Part shown: positions 10,493 through 22,453 of the stretch, one piece after another
Layout: the number at the start of each line of letters is the position of its first letter
Position numbering within the stretch: the first letter of the stretch is position 1
From: Purshia tridentata
Taxonomy: Eukaryota > Streptophyta > Magnoliopsida > Rosales > Rosaceae
Assembly: GCA_003254885.1 (NCBI GenBank)
Contig: QANT01001662.1
Coordinates: 1-51,654, forward strand
DNA length: 51,654 nucleotides
Reading direction: 5' to 3'
Position numbers and translations under genes: made by a program
The notes under the pieces: model-generated
The model's input: the letters and a program-made list of their open reading frames with translations, nothing else
Databases searched by the model: none
What the model was told of the DNA's origin: nothing

Positions 10493-12694
10493 TTAGATAG
10501 AAACCAGTGGTTTCTCGAGCATTTTCCTGTCAGATTTCTCACCATCCAAACTAATCACCCACTTAGACATATCCAATCCCACTGAATCAACTTCCATCTC
10601 CTTGTTATTATTTCCAAACTCAAACACAAACCCTGTTTTATTATACCGCACAAACCTTGGACTATGCAACACCCCCATCGATCTCGACTTGCTCAGCCTC
10701 TCCATTGCAGCTGGAGCCACCTTCACTGCCACCCCTGCACCCTTCCGCACACTATAATTGATCTCATTCATCGACCCAATTGACTTTGACCGCAACACAC
10801 GATCACCAATCATAGCGTCGCATTCGTTCTCACTCCCACCATAATACTCTGCGCTCAACACACTCGATACCTTCCCTCTCCTATTCAACTTACTCCTCCT
10901 ACTCCCTCCACCTCGCGCGCTCTTCATCACAGCCTCTTCGTAATCACTAAACCAATCCACCACGTGCTCCCCATTCTCCACGCGCCTCACGCGCCGCTTC
11001 AATTGGTTCCACATCGGCGGCGCCTGAACTTTCTTGCAAACAACTTTGAGACACTCAACCACCTCCGCCATCCCCGGCCGCTTCTTGGCTGTCGATCTCA
11101 CGCACCTGGCGGCCAGCACAGCCAAGTGCCGGACGACGGCAGGGTCCGCCGGCGGGCCGATTCTCCGGTCGCATATTCCGGCAAAGTCGCCGTGCTTTAT
11201 GATCGGAACCGCCCAGTCCACCACTGACGGCGGACTGTAGTTCACGTCAATTGCGTTCCTCCCGCTGACGATCTCCAGCAGCAAAATACCGAAGCTGAAC
11301 ACGTCGCTCTTGGCGCTCAGATCCCCCGGCGCCAGGCCCGGCCCGGAGGCTAGGCGAGTTGGGCGACCGCCTAGGGCCCAGCCTAGTCCTAGGGCCTCCT
11401 ACACATACATTTGGGCTTTTACCTTTTCACAAAATAAGGCCTCTGACTATATATATTTTGGGTCTTTTATATTTTTTATAAAATTGCGTCAGACTTGAAA
11501 GAAAAGAAAAAAGAAAAAATTTTTTATAACACTAATATATGGGAGGTTGGGACTTGGGCTCGGGAAGAGTTGATAATTGGATAACAATCATGACAATAGG
11601 ACCAAAGTACAGCTATTAACATCTAGGCTATAAACATCTAAAGTTATAGACTTTGCCTTTTTTTGCACGCAATTTCTCTTCTTCCTTTGTATGTTTATTT
11701 TTTGTCTTTTCAACTTCCAGTTTTTCACGTTCGTTCTTCCTCAATTCCTCTGTAGGTCTTCTTTTCTTCTCTTTTTTTTTTNTTTTTTTTTCTGTCTTTT
11801 CAGTTTTTTTTTCTTGTTCTTTCTTTTCAAAATCACAAAAATAAATCCCTTTTAATTTGTCAAGGGATCGCAAATTTGTCATTTTTTTGTTCAACTCATT
11901 TTAGTTATTTTAATTTCTATGAACAAAGGGCCTCAATATTTAATCTTGACTAGGGCCTCTTAGATCCTTGGACCGGCCCTGCCCGGCGCAAGATAGCCCG
12001 GGTCGAGATAGCCTAACGTCCCCGCCGGTGGCGTACACTTAACACGAACGTCCTCCACGTGTCCCCTGAGAGCAATCCCCAAGTCGCCGAGGCGCGCGTT
12101 CCATTCGGCGTCTATTAAGACGTTGGAGGATTTAATGTCTCGGTGGATTACGGGGGGGTTGGAAGAGTGGAGCGCCTGAACCGCTTTGGCTATTTGTAAA
12201 CTGAACCGGACCCGGCGGGTCCACCCGGGGGGTCTGGAGCGCAAGTGGAGCAGATCGTAGAGAGAACCGTTGGGCATGTACTCGACGACAATCAATTTAG
12301 CGTCGTTGGAGTCATCGCAGAAGCCGATTAGATTGACGAGCCTGGGATGTCGAACGCGGGAGAGGATCTCGATCTCGTTTTCGACGGCAGTGCCGCAAGG
12401 AGTACAGTTACTAGTATACGACGTAGTTTGGGGGGTTGGGTTGGAGAATTTTGTTTTTTTAACTGCGGCGATGAGCTTGCCGCCGTCGAGAACGGCTTTG
12501 TAGACGCTGCCGTGGCTGCCTTTGCCTAAAAAGCTGTCGGAGGAGAAACCGTTAGTGGCGGCGACGAGGTCGTCGTAGAAGAAGCGTCGGATGTTGGGTT
12601 TGATTCGACGGGGTTTGGGCTTCCTCTTGAGGTCCCAGTTGTAGGGATCGCAGGTGGCGATTGCGGAGTCTGCATTGCAAGAGAGGTAGCCCAT
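10493..12694 (-). CDS. Receptor-like cytoplasmic kinase gene (At3g51990 type), frame split by a hAT insertion
   Basis: Single-exon kinase gene on - interrupted by 649 bp of foreign DNA (11333-11981). The 5' part (12694-11982) encodes about 238 residues: MGYLSCN (candidate Gly2 myristoylation and Cys6 palmitoylation), glycine loop GKGSHGSV (57-64), lysine AAVKK (about 79), HRDIKSSN (184-191), DLG instead of DFG (204-206) and GTLGYLDPGYLAPG. The 3' part (11332-10493) resumes with subdomain IX (DVFSFGILLLEI) and runs to a basic, Ser-rich tail. Without the element and one target copy the two parts join in frame, about 514 residues, with no other lesion. As it stands, translation enters the element and stops after about six codons, losing the C-lobe. 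It resembles Arabidopsis At3g51990 and At5g23170, of unknown role. It may be a non-functional allele, or the element might be spliced out. Confidence 0.88.
11333..11981. mobile_element. Non-autonomous hAT-type element inside the kinase exon
   Basis: The termini are CAGGCCCGGCCC (left) and, in reverse complement, CAGGGCCGGTCC (right), imperfect inverted repeats of a common plant hAT form. The element is flanked by a perfect 8-bp target-site duplication CCCGGCGC (11325-11332 and 11982-11989), diagnostic for hAT. The 649-bp interior lacks a transposase frame. The left end has an imperfect hairpin (CTAGGCG...CGCCTAG) and TAGGGCCTC occurs near both ends. A pyrimidine-rich tract about 11650-11830 holds the single ambiguous base at 11782. 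Intact termini and duplication indicate a young insertion. Confidence 0.9.
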
Positions 12695-13989
12695 TATTTT
12701 GAATTGATGTGTTAATCAGTCAAAGACAGTGAAATAGGGAAAGTGGGAAAGTGGGTTCTATGAGAGAGGTGAGATTGAGAGGTGGAAGGAGGAGGGGCTG
12801 GTGAAGAAGGTAGAGAGTAGCGGCAAAAGCCATTAGTGCAAAGGCCAAGGCTTAAAGACTCAAATGGAGAGGGAGATGTGAAAGCAATCAAGGCCTGTCA
12901 ATCATAAAAACTCAAAGATGTTAGTAAATTTTTTTCAAACATTGGCAAATGGGGAGTGCTAGCTTTTTTATTATTTTATGCTTTTATTACATGCAAAAGC
13001 GTGCAACTTTGAAGGGAATTTCTCGGGGGTTGTTGGGCTTTTAACTCCTAAAGAGATGGGCCTTGTGGGCCCATTATCTTTTGCTTCATCATGGCGGTCC
13101 CATTTTCTAATCAACTTTCGACTTTTTTTTTCTTAAACACCTAGTCACGTACACAGTACAACCATTATGACTTGGAATTAATATTGTAATTAAAGTAATT
13201 AACGGGATAATCAAAGGTAGTAGCTTTAGGAATTGGGGCCTCCAATTAATATCATTGATTCATGAATAACCCATTCTGATTCTACCTTTTTATGTTTTCT
13301 GATTTATTTTGTTAAATCAACGTCACCAAAATAAGGACGAAACATTTGCATAAAAATTAATTTCTCACAAACTGAGCGAAGTCTAGGAATGAAAGTGCAA
13401 TGCAATGCAGCTATCAATTCGATCAGCATCATAATTGCGATTTGGTTCGTTCCTTGCATTCTTTGGTTTTGTTTGATAGCAGGTAGCAGTCACGTGTTAT
13501 TTTGGAGCTTTGTGGGCAATAAATAAAAGTTCCAAAAATAAATTATATATGTGAGTTTCCATTTCTGTCCAAAGAGGAAAGAGCTATCTAGGTAGGAATG
13601 GGATGATGGTGTATGGTGGACCAGATTGGACCCAGATGTTTAATGTGCAGGTTGTGATGAATATTGATGGGTGGGACAAGCAAAGTGTTGTAATAAATAC
13701 ATTTACTTGTACTTACAACCGTTGTAATAGAAAGTGTTCGGTAAAAAGAGGGTTGACGGTAATAAGTAATAACTTAATTGGGAGGGAATAGGGATCAGAT
13801 CGCCAAAGGAGCTAATTGATTAATTAATAATGGAGTGGGGAGATATTTAGGGTTTGGGCATGCATGTCACTCGTTTTCTACGTTCACGACTTCTGCTAAT
13901 TTTGGTAAATAATTATAAACCCATTCTGTTAATTTGTTAAATAGGAAGTAAGTGAGTCACCTTGGCTTTTGTTAATTAGAAAATCTGAT

Positions 13990-14026
13990 CTTTTTTCTTT
14001 TTTCTTTTTTCTTTTTTCTTTTTTCT
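13990..14026. repeat. (CTTTTTT)n microsatellite
   Basis: About five consecutive copies of the 7-mer CTTTTTT. It is a simple repeat with no visible link to a gene. Confidence 0.85.
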
Positions 14027-14754
14027 AACAAAGAGAAATTGGATATTTTTCATACCAACAAAGAACATGCATAAGCGTGATTGGGTGGCAATAGCATGAT
14101 CTGATTGGCTTAAACGGCACTCCAAAATGTAATGTAGAAGATTGTAGGGTAGGTAATACCTTGACTTTGGGAGTCGAGAGTGAGTGGAGCCTTCTGGGTT
14201 TTGACTCCGAACCCAACAAAAATACAAACATATAGTTGGACTTCCATTCCAGTCCAAGACAACCAAGCATGTATCATGTACGTGGCACTTAATTTTATAT
14301 TCTCCAAGATCTGCTGTGTGGGGCCCAATGACTTGAAATGAATGAATGGTTGTTTTGAGCCTCTGGCTTCCATTGAAGTCATAATTTGACTTTTAGCTTT
14401 GCCTCCCAATAATGTTTAAATGGTTTTGAGTTTTTCATCTTATCTTATACTCAATCTTTCTTGATCACCAAGTGTCAACTTTTTTGATGCACGCACCAAA
14501 CATGGTAGACAAATGGAAAAGTTCAAAAGTAAATATTAATTATGTGAAATGGAACTCTCTTTTTCCCCATCAACCATGTTCCCCTTATCTTATGTCATCT
14601 TAAACCTCATTAGTTTAACTAAAGTCTTTAATTGATTGATTACTTTTGTTATCTTACTTTGTCTGATTGGTTCTAGAGAAATGACATTTCAAAATCATGA
14701 ACATGCATAGTTATTCAACATCGACTTTGTCTCTCTCTGACTATTGCATCCATT

Positions 14755-16300
14755 CCTTCATTCACCGGATCAACATCGATCATCAAACTTTTTTCTTGCA
14801 AGAAGAGATTTGGAGGTAACATCTCTACGTACCTTTTGATTCATGAGCACCTTACAATTATGTTTAACTTTTATAGAATTCAAACTTTTAGGCCGGGCTA
14901 TCAGCCTATCACACACACTATAAAGTTAAATATTAATTATTGTAGGTGTTTTTACTTGATGTTTACATTTTGGACTCATGTGAGTTCAAGTTGTTGAATG
15001 AAGATTTGGAGGAGAGTGATTTTGTCTATGATACGAACATTGCACCACATGCAAATACTATTTTGACCATAAAATTTGTTTAAAAATGCATATATTTCTA
15101 CAAGGCTGTAGTTTCTCACTCTTAAATAATGAATGTATAGTAATATATATAAATTACTGGTATGGTTAATACAGATTACAGAAGTAATAAGAATGATTAA
15201 TTGAAAATATAAACTTTATTTGACCTGCCTAAAGTACCATGAAGCTGAAGAGCAAAGTTATGAGGAGCACCAGGTTGTATGTTCAAGCCTTGAGAGAGGC
15301 TTGAACACTACGTGTAGTTGATTGACCATTACGTGTAGTTTTGTTATCTTAAACCTTGTAGGACTTAAGAAAAAGAAACACAATAATCAGAGTATACTAA
15401 TGTAGTCTTGATTCGACTGTGTAAATGGGCCTAGGAGGCTTTTATATCTTATTTGGGACCTTGGATAAAGTAAATGGGCTTTGTACTTATGGGCTCCAAA
15501 GGATTATCACCCAATAAATTTGACTGATTGGTTCACTTTAGATAAGTTTGGAAAATAAAAAATAAAAAGGCCTTCACTCTTCTTTTACTATTGCACAAAA
15601 AGAAAAGGTGTGTTGTGTTGGAAATCAAGTTGTATGAAAAAAAAAAAAAAAAATCAAGTTGCCTGATTGGCTAGTCATTTTAGAGAAAGAACACGTGAAG
15701 TGATTATGAGTTGTTGAAATACTTTAATATTAGTTTCATATTTTCATCATGTTGACGCTGGTTGATGATGAATCGATATGATCAATTGTTATGAATTAAA
15801 GTAAATTATAATTTTACACGATCATGAAAATTGTTTCACGGGGTAGAAGGGGTCCATATATAAACAGAGGGTAGAGTTGCCATTTAATAGCTATATATTT
15901 TCCATCATGTTTGTTTCGTGATGAGACAACTCGATGCTATTGCTACCAAACACACTTTTCCTTTGGCGAAGAGCCCTAAACTTCTGAACACAAAGTATTC
16001 ACTAATAATAAAAAGGTCATTCATACATGGAATCTCTCTCTCTCTCTCTCTCTCATTCACCAGATCATGACCATCAAACTATGTTCTTGCATGAAGAGAT
16101 TTAGAGTTAAAATCTCTACCCATTTGATTCATGAACACATTACAGTTATGTTTAACTTTGCTTTCAAACTTAGGCCATTCCACACACACTTAAGTTAGAT
16201 ACAATTATTGTAAGTGGTTGAATGAAGATTTGAAGAGTTCTTTGTAGTTGTTTACACCTTATGTTTATATTTTCGTCCATGTGAGTCCAATTCGGTGAAT
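14755..16300. repeat. Diverged direct duplication, copies about 14755-15020 and 16055-16300
   Basis: Two ~250-bp segments in the same orientation share a series of phrases in the same order: ATTCACC(A/G)GATCA, ATCAAACT, TTCTTGCA(A/T)GAAGAGATTT, ATCTCTAC, TTTGATTCATGA(G/A)CAC, TTA(C/T)GTTTAACTTT-like, CACACACAC, AATTATTGTA and TTGAATGAAGATTTG. Identity looks to be roughly 70-75% with small indels. They are about 1.3 kb apart. They could be an old tandem duplication or remnants of the long terminal repeats of a decayed element. No coding sequence lies between them. Confidence 0.6.
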
Positions 16301-18024
16301 GAAAATGAACTAATTTGAAAGACCAAACTCTTGGAAAAGATGATTTAGGCCTTAAACAAGAATGAGTGGGGAAGGGGTTCCAAAATTCAAACATAAACAA
16401 GGAAAGAATCAAAGATCCAATCCAAGAAAGGCCAATCATGCCAATAAGAGTTTTCCAATCAGTGAAGGATGAGTTGGAATTACAGGTTATGTTCCATGCC
16501 TTTTCCCAAGTCAACTTATTCCATTATTTTTAACCTTTCTTTTTCAATCATTATATAATTTTTCAAACATAATAAATATATCTTTCCAACTAGCTCTCTT
16601 TCTGAACTTTCTCCATGGAATCTATTAAGTTTTACAATTAAATCCAGATAGTTCGATATGTTCTTGTACCTTAGGAATTTGGAATACCTAGATATCCCAC
16701 TTTTGTGTAGAAAATGTAGCTTTGATTGCACCTACATATGTTGGTGTTTTAAATCAAATATACTATTCCTTGGATATAGTTGGGAAGTTTATTAATTAAT
16801 TGATTATTACCTTGCAACTTTCTTATAAAAAATAAAGGAAAAAATATTTTGATCGGGATGTGTTACTTTGAAAATAAATTTAATTCCTATAGTTTTAAAA
16901 CTCTGCATTTTGGTCTTTGAGTCTTATATTGTTTGTAATCTTAGAAAATATTGCACCCAAACATAAAAAATTTTTGCAATCAAAACTAATAACTTGTTTA
17001 GACTCGTGAGTTTTACTCAAGAATAATTGAAAATCATGTATATAATTTTGAATTTGATATTCAAACTTAAAATTCAAATCTTAAATTTTGTGAGCCTCAA
17101 TTTCTTTAGCAAATAAATACGAAACTGAAAATTAAAATTAGTTTTAAAAAACTCATTAGATAGTCTTTCAATCACTCAACATAATTTTTTTTGAAAATAA
17201 GTGGATAAAATTTACCCCAAAAAAAATTTTTGAATTTTGTTAACATTGTTCTAAGATTACAAATAAAATAAAACGTATGGACCAAACAAGGCTCATTCAA
17301 TGTGAGACTAATACTCAAAACAGTGATCAGTTATCCCACTCGAGTTAAAAGTCCTCATCCAAGTATGATTAACTAACCATAGAAATGAACAAAATTTCCC
17401 TTTAAGGTATTTAAAATCCTTAAAAAATTTACAAATTTAATAATGAATGAATAGAAATTGGAATGTCTACTCAATAAATTTTCTTTAAGTGATCATATTC
17501 ATAAAAGATGCAATCCACATTTTATGAATAGTTTATAACTTGTCACAGAATTAAATTACATGTTAGGATTAGTCAAATTAAATTGATTTCTTTTTATTTT
17601 ATAGGTTTAAAATCCTAACCAATGTGTAAGATAATAAGCCAGAATTGTCAATTTACTTTTAAGGAGTAATTTTACTTAAACCCTATAAAATATAAATTAT
17701 AATTTAAAAGGTGTTGTTCTTTACTTATTCTTCATATTTTATCCCTCCCCTCAACTGTAAGTCTGTAACTATTCTTTTATTTCTTTTAAAAGAAGAATGA
17801 ACTATAACACATTCCATACATATATTAACATTAATATTTCTCTTATTAATTCCACATTTACTGCAAATTACTATACAAGCATATAGGTCCTGTACATTGA
17901 AGAAATTCTATCTGTATTTATATAACTAATAATTTGTATGTAAAAAATAAAAAGAAGAAAAAGAAAAACAGAGATGTAGAGAAAAAAAAATTGTGAATAG
18001 TAGTAATAGTTGTGAACAAAGTAG

Positions 18025-18742
18025 TCATTGACTTGAAACCTCATCCAAAAGCTTGTACCTTCTCACCTTGTTCCGAAACAGCTGCCTTGTTATGATCCCA
18101 TTTGTAGTAGTTGTGTTTATGTTTGATATCTCCTCTGACCTTGTCCTCCTGATCTTCTCTGCTTCCTTTGCCCCATTTGTGATGATCCTCTTTCTGGTTG
18201 ATGATGATGGAGATGGTACTGGTGATGGGGATAGAAAGGCCTGATGATCAACAGATCTCTGTTTTTTTATGGGGCCACTTGGTTGCAGCTTCATACTGGC
18301 CCTTAGACCACCATAAGGAGGTGGAGCTTCCTGTTTCTGATCATTGTTGCTTTTTGGGTTCTTTAATTTCTTGTTGTTCTTGGTGTCTTGGGGTTCCTTT
18401 TTGCATGAAGATGAAGAATTTGAGGAGTTTTGTGACTTTTCTTTTGTGTCCTCTTTCTGGGTCAGGCACCAATTGCAGATTCCATAGGACTCTGCATTTG
18501 GGTATAGATTGCTACAGTACCTGTAATTAAATTTGGGTAAATTACTTAATTAATTGATGAATATAGAAAGATAATATTGAAAAGAATGTTTTGGTGATGT
18601 GTTGAATTGGGAACCTGTGCTGAGATCTGAATTGGCAAACCTTGCATTCGAAAAGCTCATAGGAGAAGCCAAAATCTCCACACATGCAACACTCATGGCT
18701 GCTGGGTTGTGCTGCTGGGCTAATTCCTTTGCTTGTTGTCAT
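18025..18742 (-). CDS. Small PHD-like zinc-finger protein
   Basis: Two exons on - (18742-18615 and 18520-18025), joined across a 94-bp GT-AG intron within the zinc finger, giving 207 residues. The N-terminal domain has the C4-H-C3 spacing of a PHD-type finger: C18-x2-C21, C33-x2-C36, H42-x2-C45 and C58-x2-C61. The key segments are CCMCGD, ECKVC, QHRYC and ICNWC. The rest is predicted disordered: Ser/Lys/Asn-rich, then a Pro/Ser tract (SPSPVPSPSSS) and a basic C-terminus containing RNKVRRYKLL. This belongs to a plant family of small finger proteins of unknown function; a nuclear or chromatin role is only inferred. The leader above the ATG has a GA run (18780-18798), typical of plant 5' UTRs. 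Confidence 0.82.
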
Positions 18743-18876
18743 CTTCTTCTTCTTCCTCCTTCTGTTTCAGTTTTCATGCAGAGAGAGAGAGAGAGAGGTG
18801 TTTTGGGGGTGTGATGAATGATGGACTTTGTAGGCCGACGGCCACAAAACATGTTATAGAGAGGGGTGGTGTTTTT

Positions 18877-18883
18877 CTTTATA
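18877..18883 (-). promoter_or_regulatory. Putative TATA box of the PHD-like gene
   Basis: TATAAAG on -, about 135 bp upstream of the ATG at 18742 and upstream of the GA-rich leader. This is a reasonable position for a plant core promoter; it is inferred from sequence only. Confidence 0.4.
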
Positions 18884-19456
18884 GTTTTTATTGGTTACAT
18901 TAAATAAATAAATAAAATATAGATCATTTTTGGGTGAGGCCGTGTGTGAGTGTGAAAATGTAATATAATAATTCCATAATAAAGTTAGCGACTTTTTAAA
19001 CACAATTGAAATTTGGGGGACAATTTGGTAAAAAACAATAATAAAAAAGGAAGTGGAGAATTCATACTGAGGTTTGAGTGAATTTGAGGCCATAATAATA
19101 ATTTGAGTGAATTTGAGGAAAAGAATTCAGAGGCATTTAGTAAATCCATAATTTGGTGAATTTGAGGATTCTAACATTATTAATTGTTAGTATTATAATA
19201 AAAATAAGAGAGTAAAGGATTGTCATCCTCATTGATTGGTAGAATATGGTTTATAAGTGCAGAAGGGTTTTAGAATATAAAATGAAAATTCTGTTTGGGT
19301 GCCATTTCTGGATTTTTTTTTGTTTTTATCTGACATTTTCTGGATTCCACACCGAAATGGCAAAAGCTTCTGCATCCAATCCATATTCCATGCAAACGAT
19401 ATACATTTTTTTTTTTCCTTTTTTGCTATTAATTGTCAGTTGTCAATTTGTAATTG

Positions 19457-20076
19457 AAAGAGTTCATTTTTCTAAAGAGATATTCTTTTTTGGAATCAGA
19501 TTGCCAATTTAGCATCCTTCCTTCCTTCCCAAACAGATTATATACATAAATTAAAGAGTTCATTTTTCTAAAGAGATATTCTTTTTTTGAATGAGATTGC
19601 CAATTTAGCATCCTTCCTTCTAGGGATGGCAATTATCCCCGTTCCCGCTAAGTCCCGTGGGGCCCCGCCCCGATTAAGCAGGTATGGTAATACCACTCCC
19701 CACCCCGCGGGGCCCCGTATACCCGTTTAACTTAATAAATATATTATATAATTTTAATTTTATAATTATATTTTAATTTTATGTTATAATTTTTATCGTT
19801 CATATGAATTTAATAATGTTATAATCTAATTTAATGATGTTTTAATGTAATATGTGTATGTTAATATATTTTATCTATGTTATATTATATATTTGTGTTG
19901 ATTTAGTATTATTTTAATAAGAAAAAAATATTTAAAAAAAAAGATATGGGGCCCCGCATACTCGATGGAGACCCCGTATACCCGACGGGGCGGGGATGGT
20001 ATTGGCAAACCCGGCCCCGCCCCGCCCCGTTGCCATCCCTACTTCCTTCCTTCCCAAACAGATTATATACATAAAT
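19457..20076. repeat. 96-bp tandem duplication; second copy holds a hAT element
   Basis: Copy 1 is 19457-19552 and copy 2 is 19553-19620 plus about 20050-20076. Both read AAAGAGTTCATTTTTC through GATATTC, ATTGCCAATTTAGCATCC, CTTCCTTCC, CAAACAGATT and ATATACATAAA, differing at only a few bases. Copy 2 is split by the 421-bp element, while copy 1 preserves the unoccupied target. Confidence 0.88.
19621..20041. mobile_element. 421-bp non-autonomous hAT element (Ac/Ds-like ends)
   Basis: Perfect 12-bp terminal inverted repeats TAGGGATGGCAA, resembling the Ac/Ds terminus, bounded by an 8-bp direct repeat CTTCCTTC (19613-19620 and 20042-20049). Removing the element and one repeat restores exactly the sequence in the neighbouring duplicate (copy 1). 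The ends are very GC-rich (GGGGCCCCG and CCCCGCCCC blocks, imperfectly inverted) around an AT-rich core (about 19730-19945). There is no coding capacity. Confidence 0.92.
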
Positions 20077-22145
20077 ATTTGTTTTTAGTGTCATAAATTA
20101 TTTTATTTTTTATAGTTAAATTTTAGGATCTTTTAATTTCCATGTCAAAATTGCTAATTTACTTAACTAAATGCGTACATTTGTCGAACGTTTGGCATGA
20201 CACTGAAAAATTTATCAGTAATCTTCGAATAAGAAAGCATGATTCAAGTTATTTCTTGAGAGAAATTTGTATGTGACAATCACAAGTGATCTTCTTAAAT
20301 AATCAAATTCGATCTGAATTCTGGAACGTTGAAAACAAACACTCAACAACGTCCAGCTGTTGTGAAACATTGACACTTACATTGGAATGTTCCTGGAATG
20401 ACAGGATCAGACCAACTATTATTTAAAGTGTTCGAACCAAAAAGGTCGGTTCAGATGCTACAAAGAGAAAAGAGAGAGAAAAATAAAACAATTAATTGAG
20501 TTGAATATGATAAGACCATATCTGCGTTCAGACATGGACATTGAACCCTCTTTCCAATTCTCTTTATTTTTCTGGACCATTTAAGTACTTCAATTTCTTG
20601 AATCTTTCAGCATAATTTAATTCAGAGAGCCCCGAATTTCAACTTTTGAACTTTTCCCCCAGAATGTTATATGCCAACCCCAAAATTCAATCCAAAAGTG
20701 AAAAAAAGAAAGAAAAAAAATTGTTTAGAGAAAGAGTAGCTGAGGTGTATAGGTGAATTATGTGAGCACAATCACATGGTTTGGGTTTTTTGTTTGTTTT
20801 ATGGAACAGCCAATAATGGACCACGCAGTGGGGGATACATACTTGAGCTTCTTGGATTCTCCAGAGAGACACATGTCAAATGGTAGAGCTCTCCTGTCCC
20901 CACTGCTATAATATTTTTGGGGTACGCATTCAATAATTGTGCTCTTTTAATTTGAGTGTTATTTTTTTTGTCACAAAAAAAAATGATGATAATATCATTG
21001 AACATAGGTGATGAACAAAAGATTTCCCTTAATTTACTCCTCAAACAACCAATAATACCCCCACACACCCACCCTGTCATGTCATTTTCTGGTCAAAGAG
21101 TCTAATGTTATACACATGCTTCTACATAGTGGTGTAGAACCGGTTTGTTTTTTATTTGAGATTTTAAATTCGAATCTTGCTCTGTCGAATGAGCTTATAA
21201 GCGCCAACCATGTCCAGAATGGAGAAACAAATCTGATTGTCAATCCCACACTTCATAAAAGCAAACAAACACAAGTTAGATTCAAAACCGTGAATCTGAA
21301 TTATTAATTAGATAGATTTTGACTGAATGTGTGAATCATATTTTTAATTATAACATTATTAACATTACCCAGTGATTTGGAATCTGCAGAACATATGGTA
21401 CAACACAAGTTAGACGTATTTGGCCGACAACATTACTTGGGAGTATCCAGAAAATGATTTTCTTCCTCCAAATTCATCGTTATATTTTGTTCACTACTCA
21501 CTCCATGGCATTACAATAATAATCACATGCATCTATCTAATACACAAATAATATGTTTACACCAAACCACTAGTACATTAATAGTCACAATGTCCACTAG
21601 TCATACATATATATAACTATAACAAAACAAAAGATGGTCCAACCTCCAAACATTGCCTTATTTTTGGTGCAGGTACAACATTTATTATTATTAAAGTTTG
21701 GACCTAATTATGACAGCCACAAGACCGGTGATACAATAATACTAGGCCCACAGAATTTCACAAAATGATGTGTGTGTGTTTTTTTTTTTTTTTTTCAAAA
21801 TGAAACTTTCATTAATTACTCGTTTTCATGACTTAATAAGTACATCAGCAATAAGATATTCATGGAATACATAATGTTATAAACGATATATATAGTCTAT
21901 ATTTGAATAAATGAAATATTGTCTTGGGTGAATAAAATTTGTAAGCAAATTTGACCAAGTATAATAGTGCTCATTTGCTCTGTAAAGAAAAATCGGAGGC
22001 CAATGGTGAATAAGCTCATCACTCGCATCATATGTGCAAATCCGGGGCAGACAGATAAAAACATGAAATATCATATGGAAACAGGTGCATCCAAGGCAGT
22101 TATGGTGCTATATAATATATATTAACATTTATGCTCAACAGGGGA
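20077..22145. other. Intergenic, no gene seen
   Basis: AT-rich DNA between the hAT element and the short duplications downstream of ASG2. It contains a homopolymer T run near 21779-21795 and short AT microsatellites (about 21607). Frames of 60-93 codons on both strands show no domain, conserved start context or splice structure that I can support. Confidence 0.4.
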
Positions 22146-22296
22146 GTTTTTGCTAACTTATTCTGTGCACAAACAAAAAAAAGAAAAGACAGAGAAAAAC
22201 AGAAGCCAAACAAAGGAGGAAACTCAAAATGTTTTTGCTAACTTATTCTGTGCACAAACAAAAAACAGAAGCCAAACAAAGGAGGAAACTCAAAAT
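22146..22296. repeat. Tandem duplication, ~84- and ~67-bp copies
   Basis: The sequence from GTTTTTGCTAACTTATTCTG to GGAGGAAACTCAAAAT is present twice in a row (from about 22146 and 22230). The first copy has a 17-bp purine-rich insertion (around AAGAAAAGACAGAGA) in its A-rich centre. It lies roughly 1.1 kb downstream of the ASG2 stop. Confidence 0.85.
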
Positions 22297-22333
22297 GAAG
22301 AGCACTGCCAAACTATACACAGTGATGTTTTCA

Positions 22334-22377
22334 ACAATATATCAGCAAGGCAAATGCAATATATCAGCAAGGCAAAT
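22334..22377. repeat. 22-bp perfect tandem pair
   Basis: Two adjacent identical copies of a 22-bp unit containing ATATATCAGCAAGG and CAAATG, just past the preceding duplication. No function is evident. Confidence 0.85.
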
Positions 22378-22453
22378 GCTAACAACCCATAATGGGGAAA
22401 ACTTTTACAGCTGAACACGGGATAAATAACATCTCTTCATTTTTCAACTAATT

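Larger units (their letters stand above)
12695..18024. other. Long gene-free interval upstream of the kinase
   Basis: About 5.3 kb of AT-rich DNA. The first few hundred bases above 12694 should be the kinase leader and promoter, with GA-rich leader sequence near 12720-12850. Simple repeats include (CTTTTTT)n at about 13990-14026, a 15-A run near 15640 and (CT)n at 16033-16054. A diverged direct duplication (about 14755-15020 and 16055-16300) is listed separately. The motif ACGTGTAGTT occurs twice near 15310-15340. No coding region with recognisable domains and no tRNA or known miRNA sequence was seen on either strand. Confidence 0.45.
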
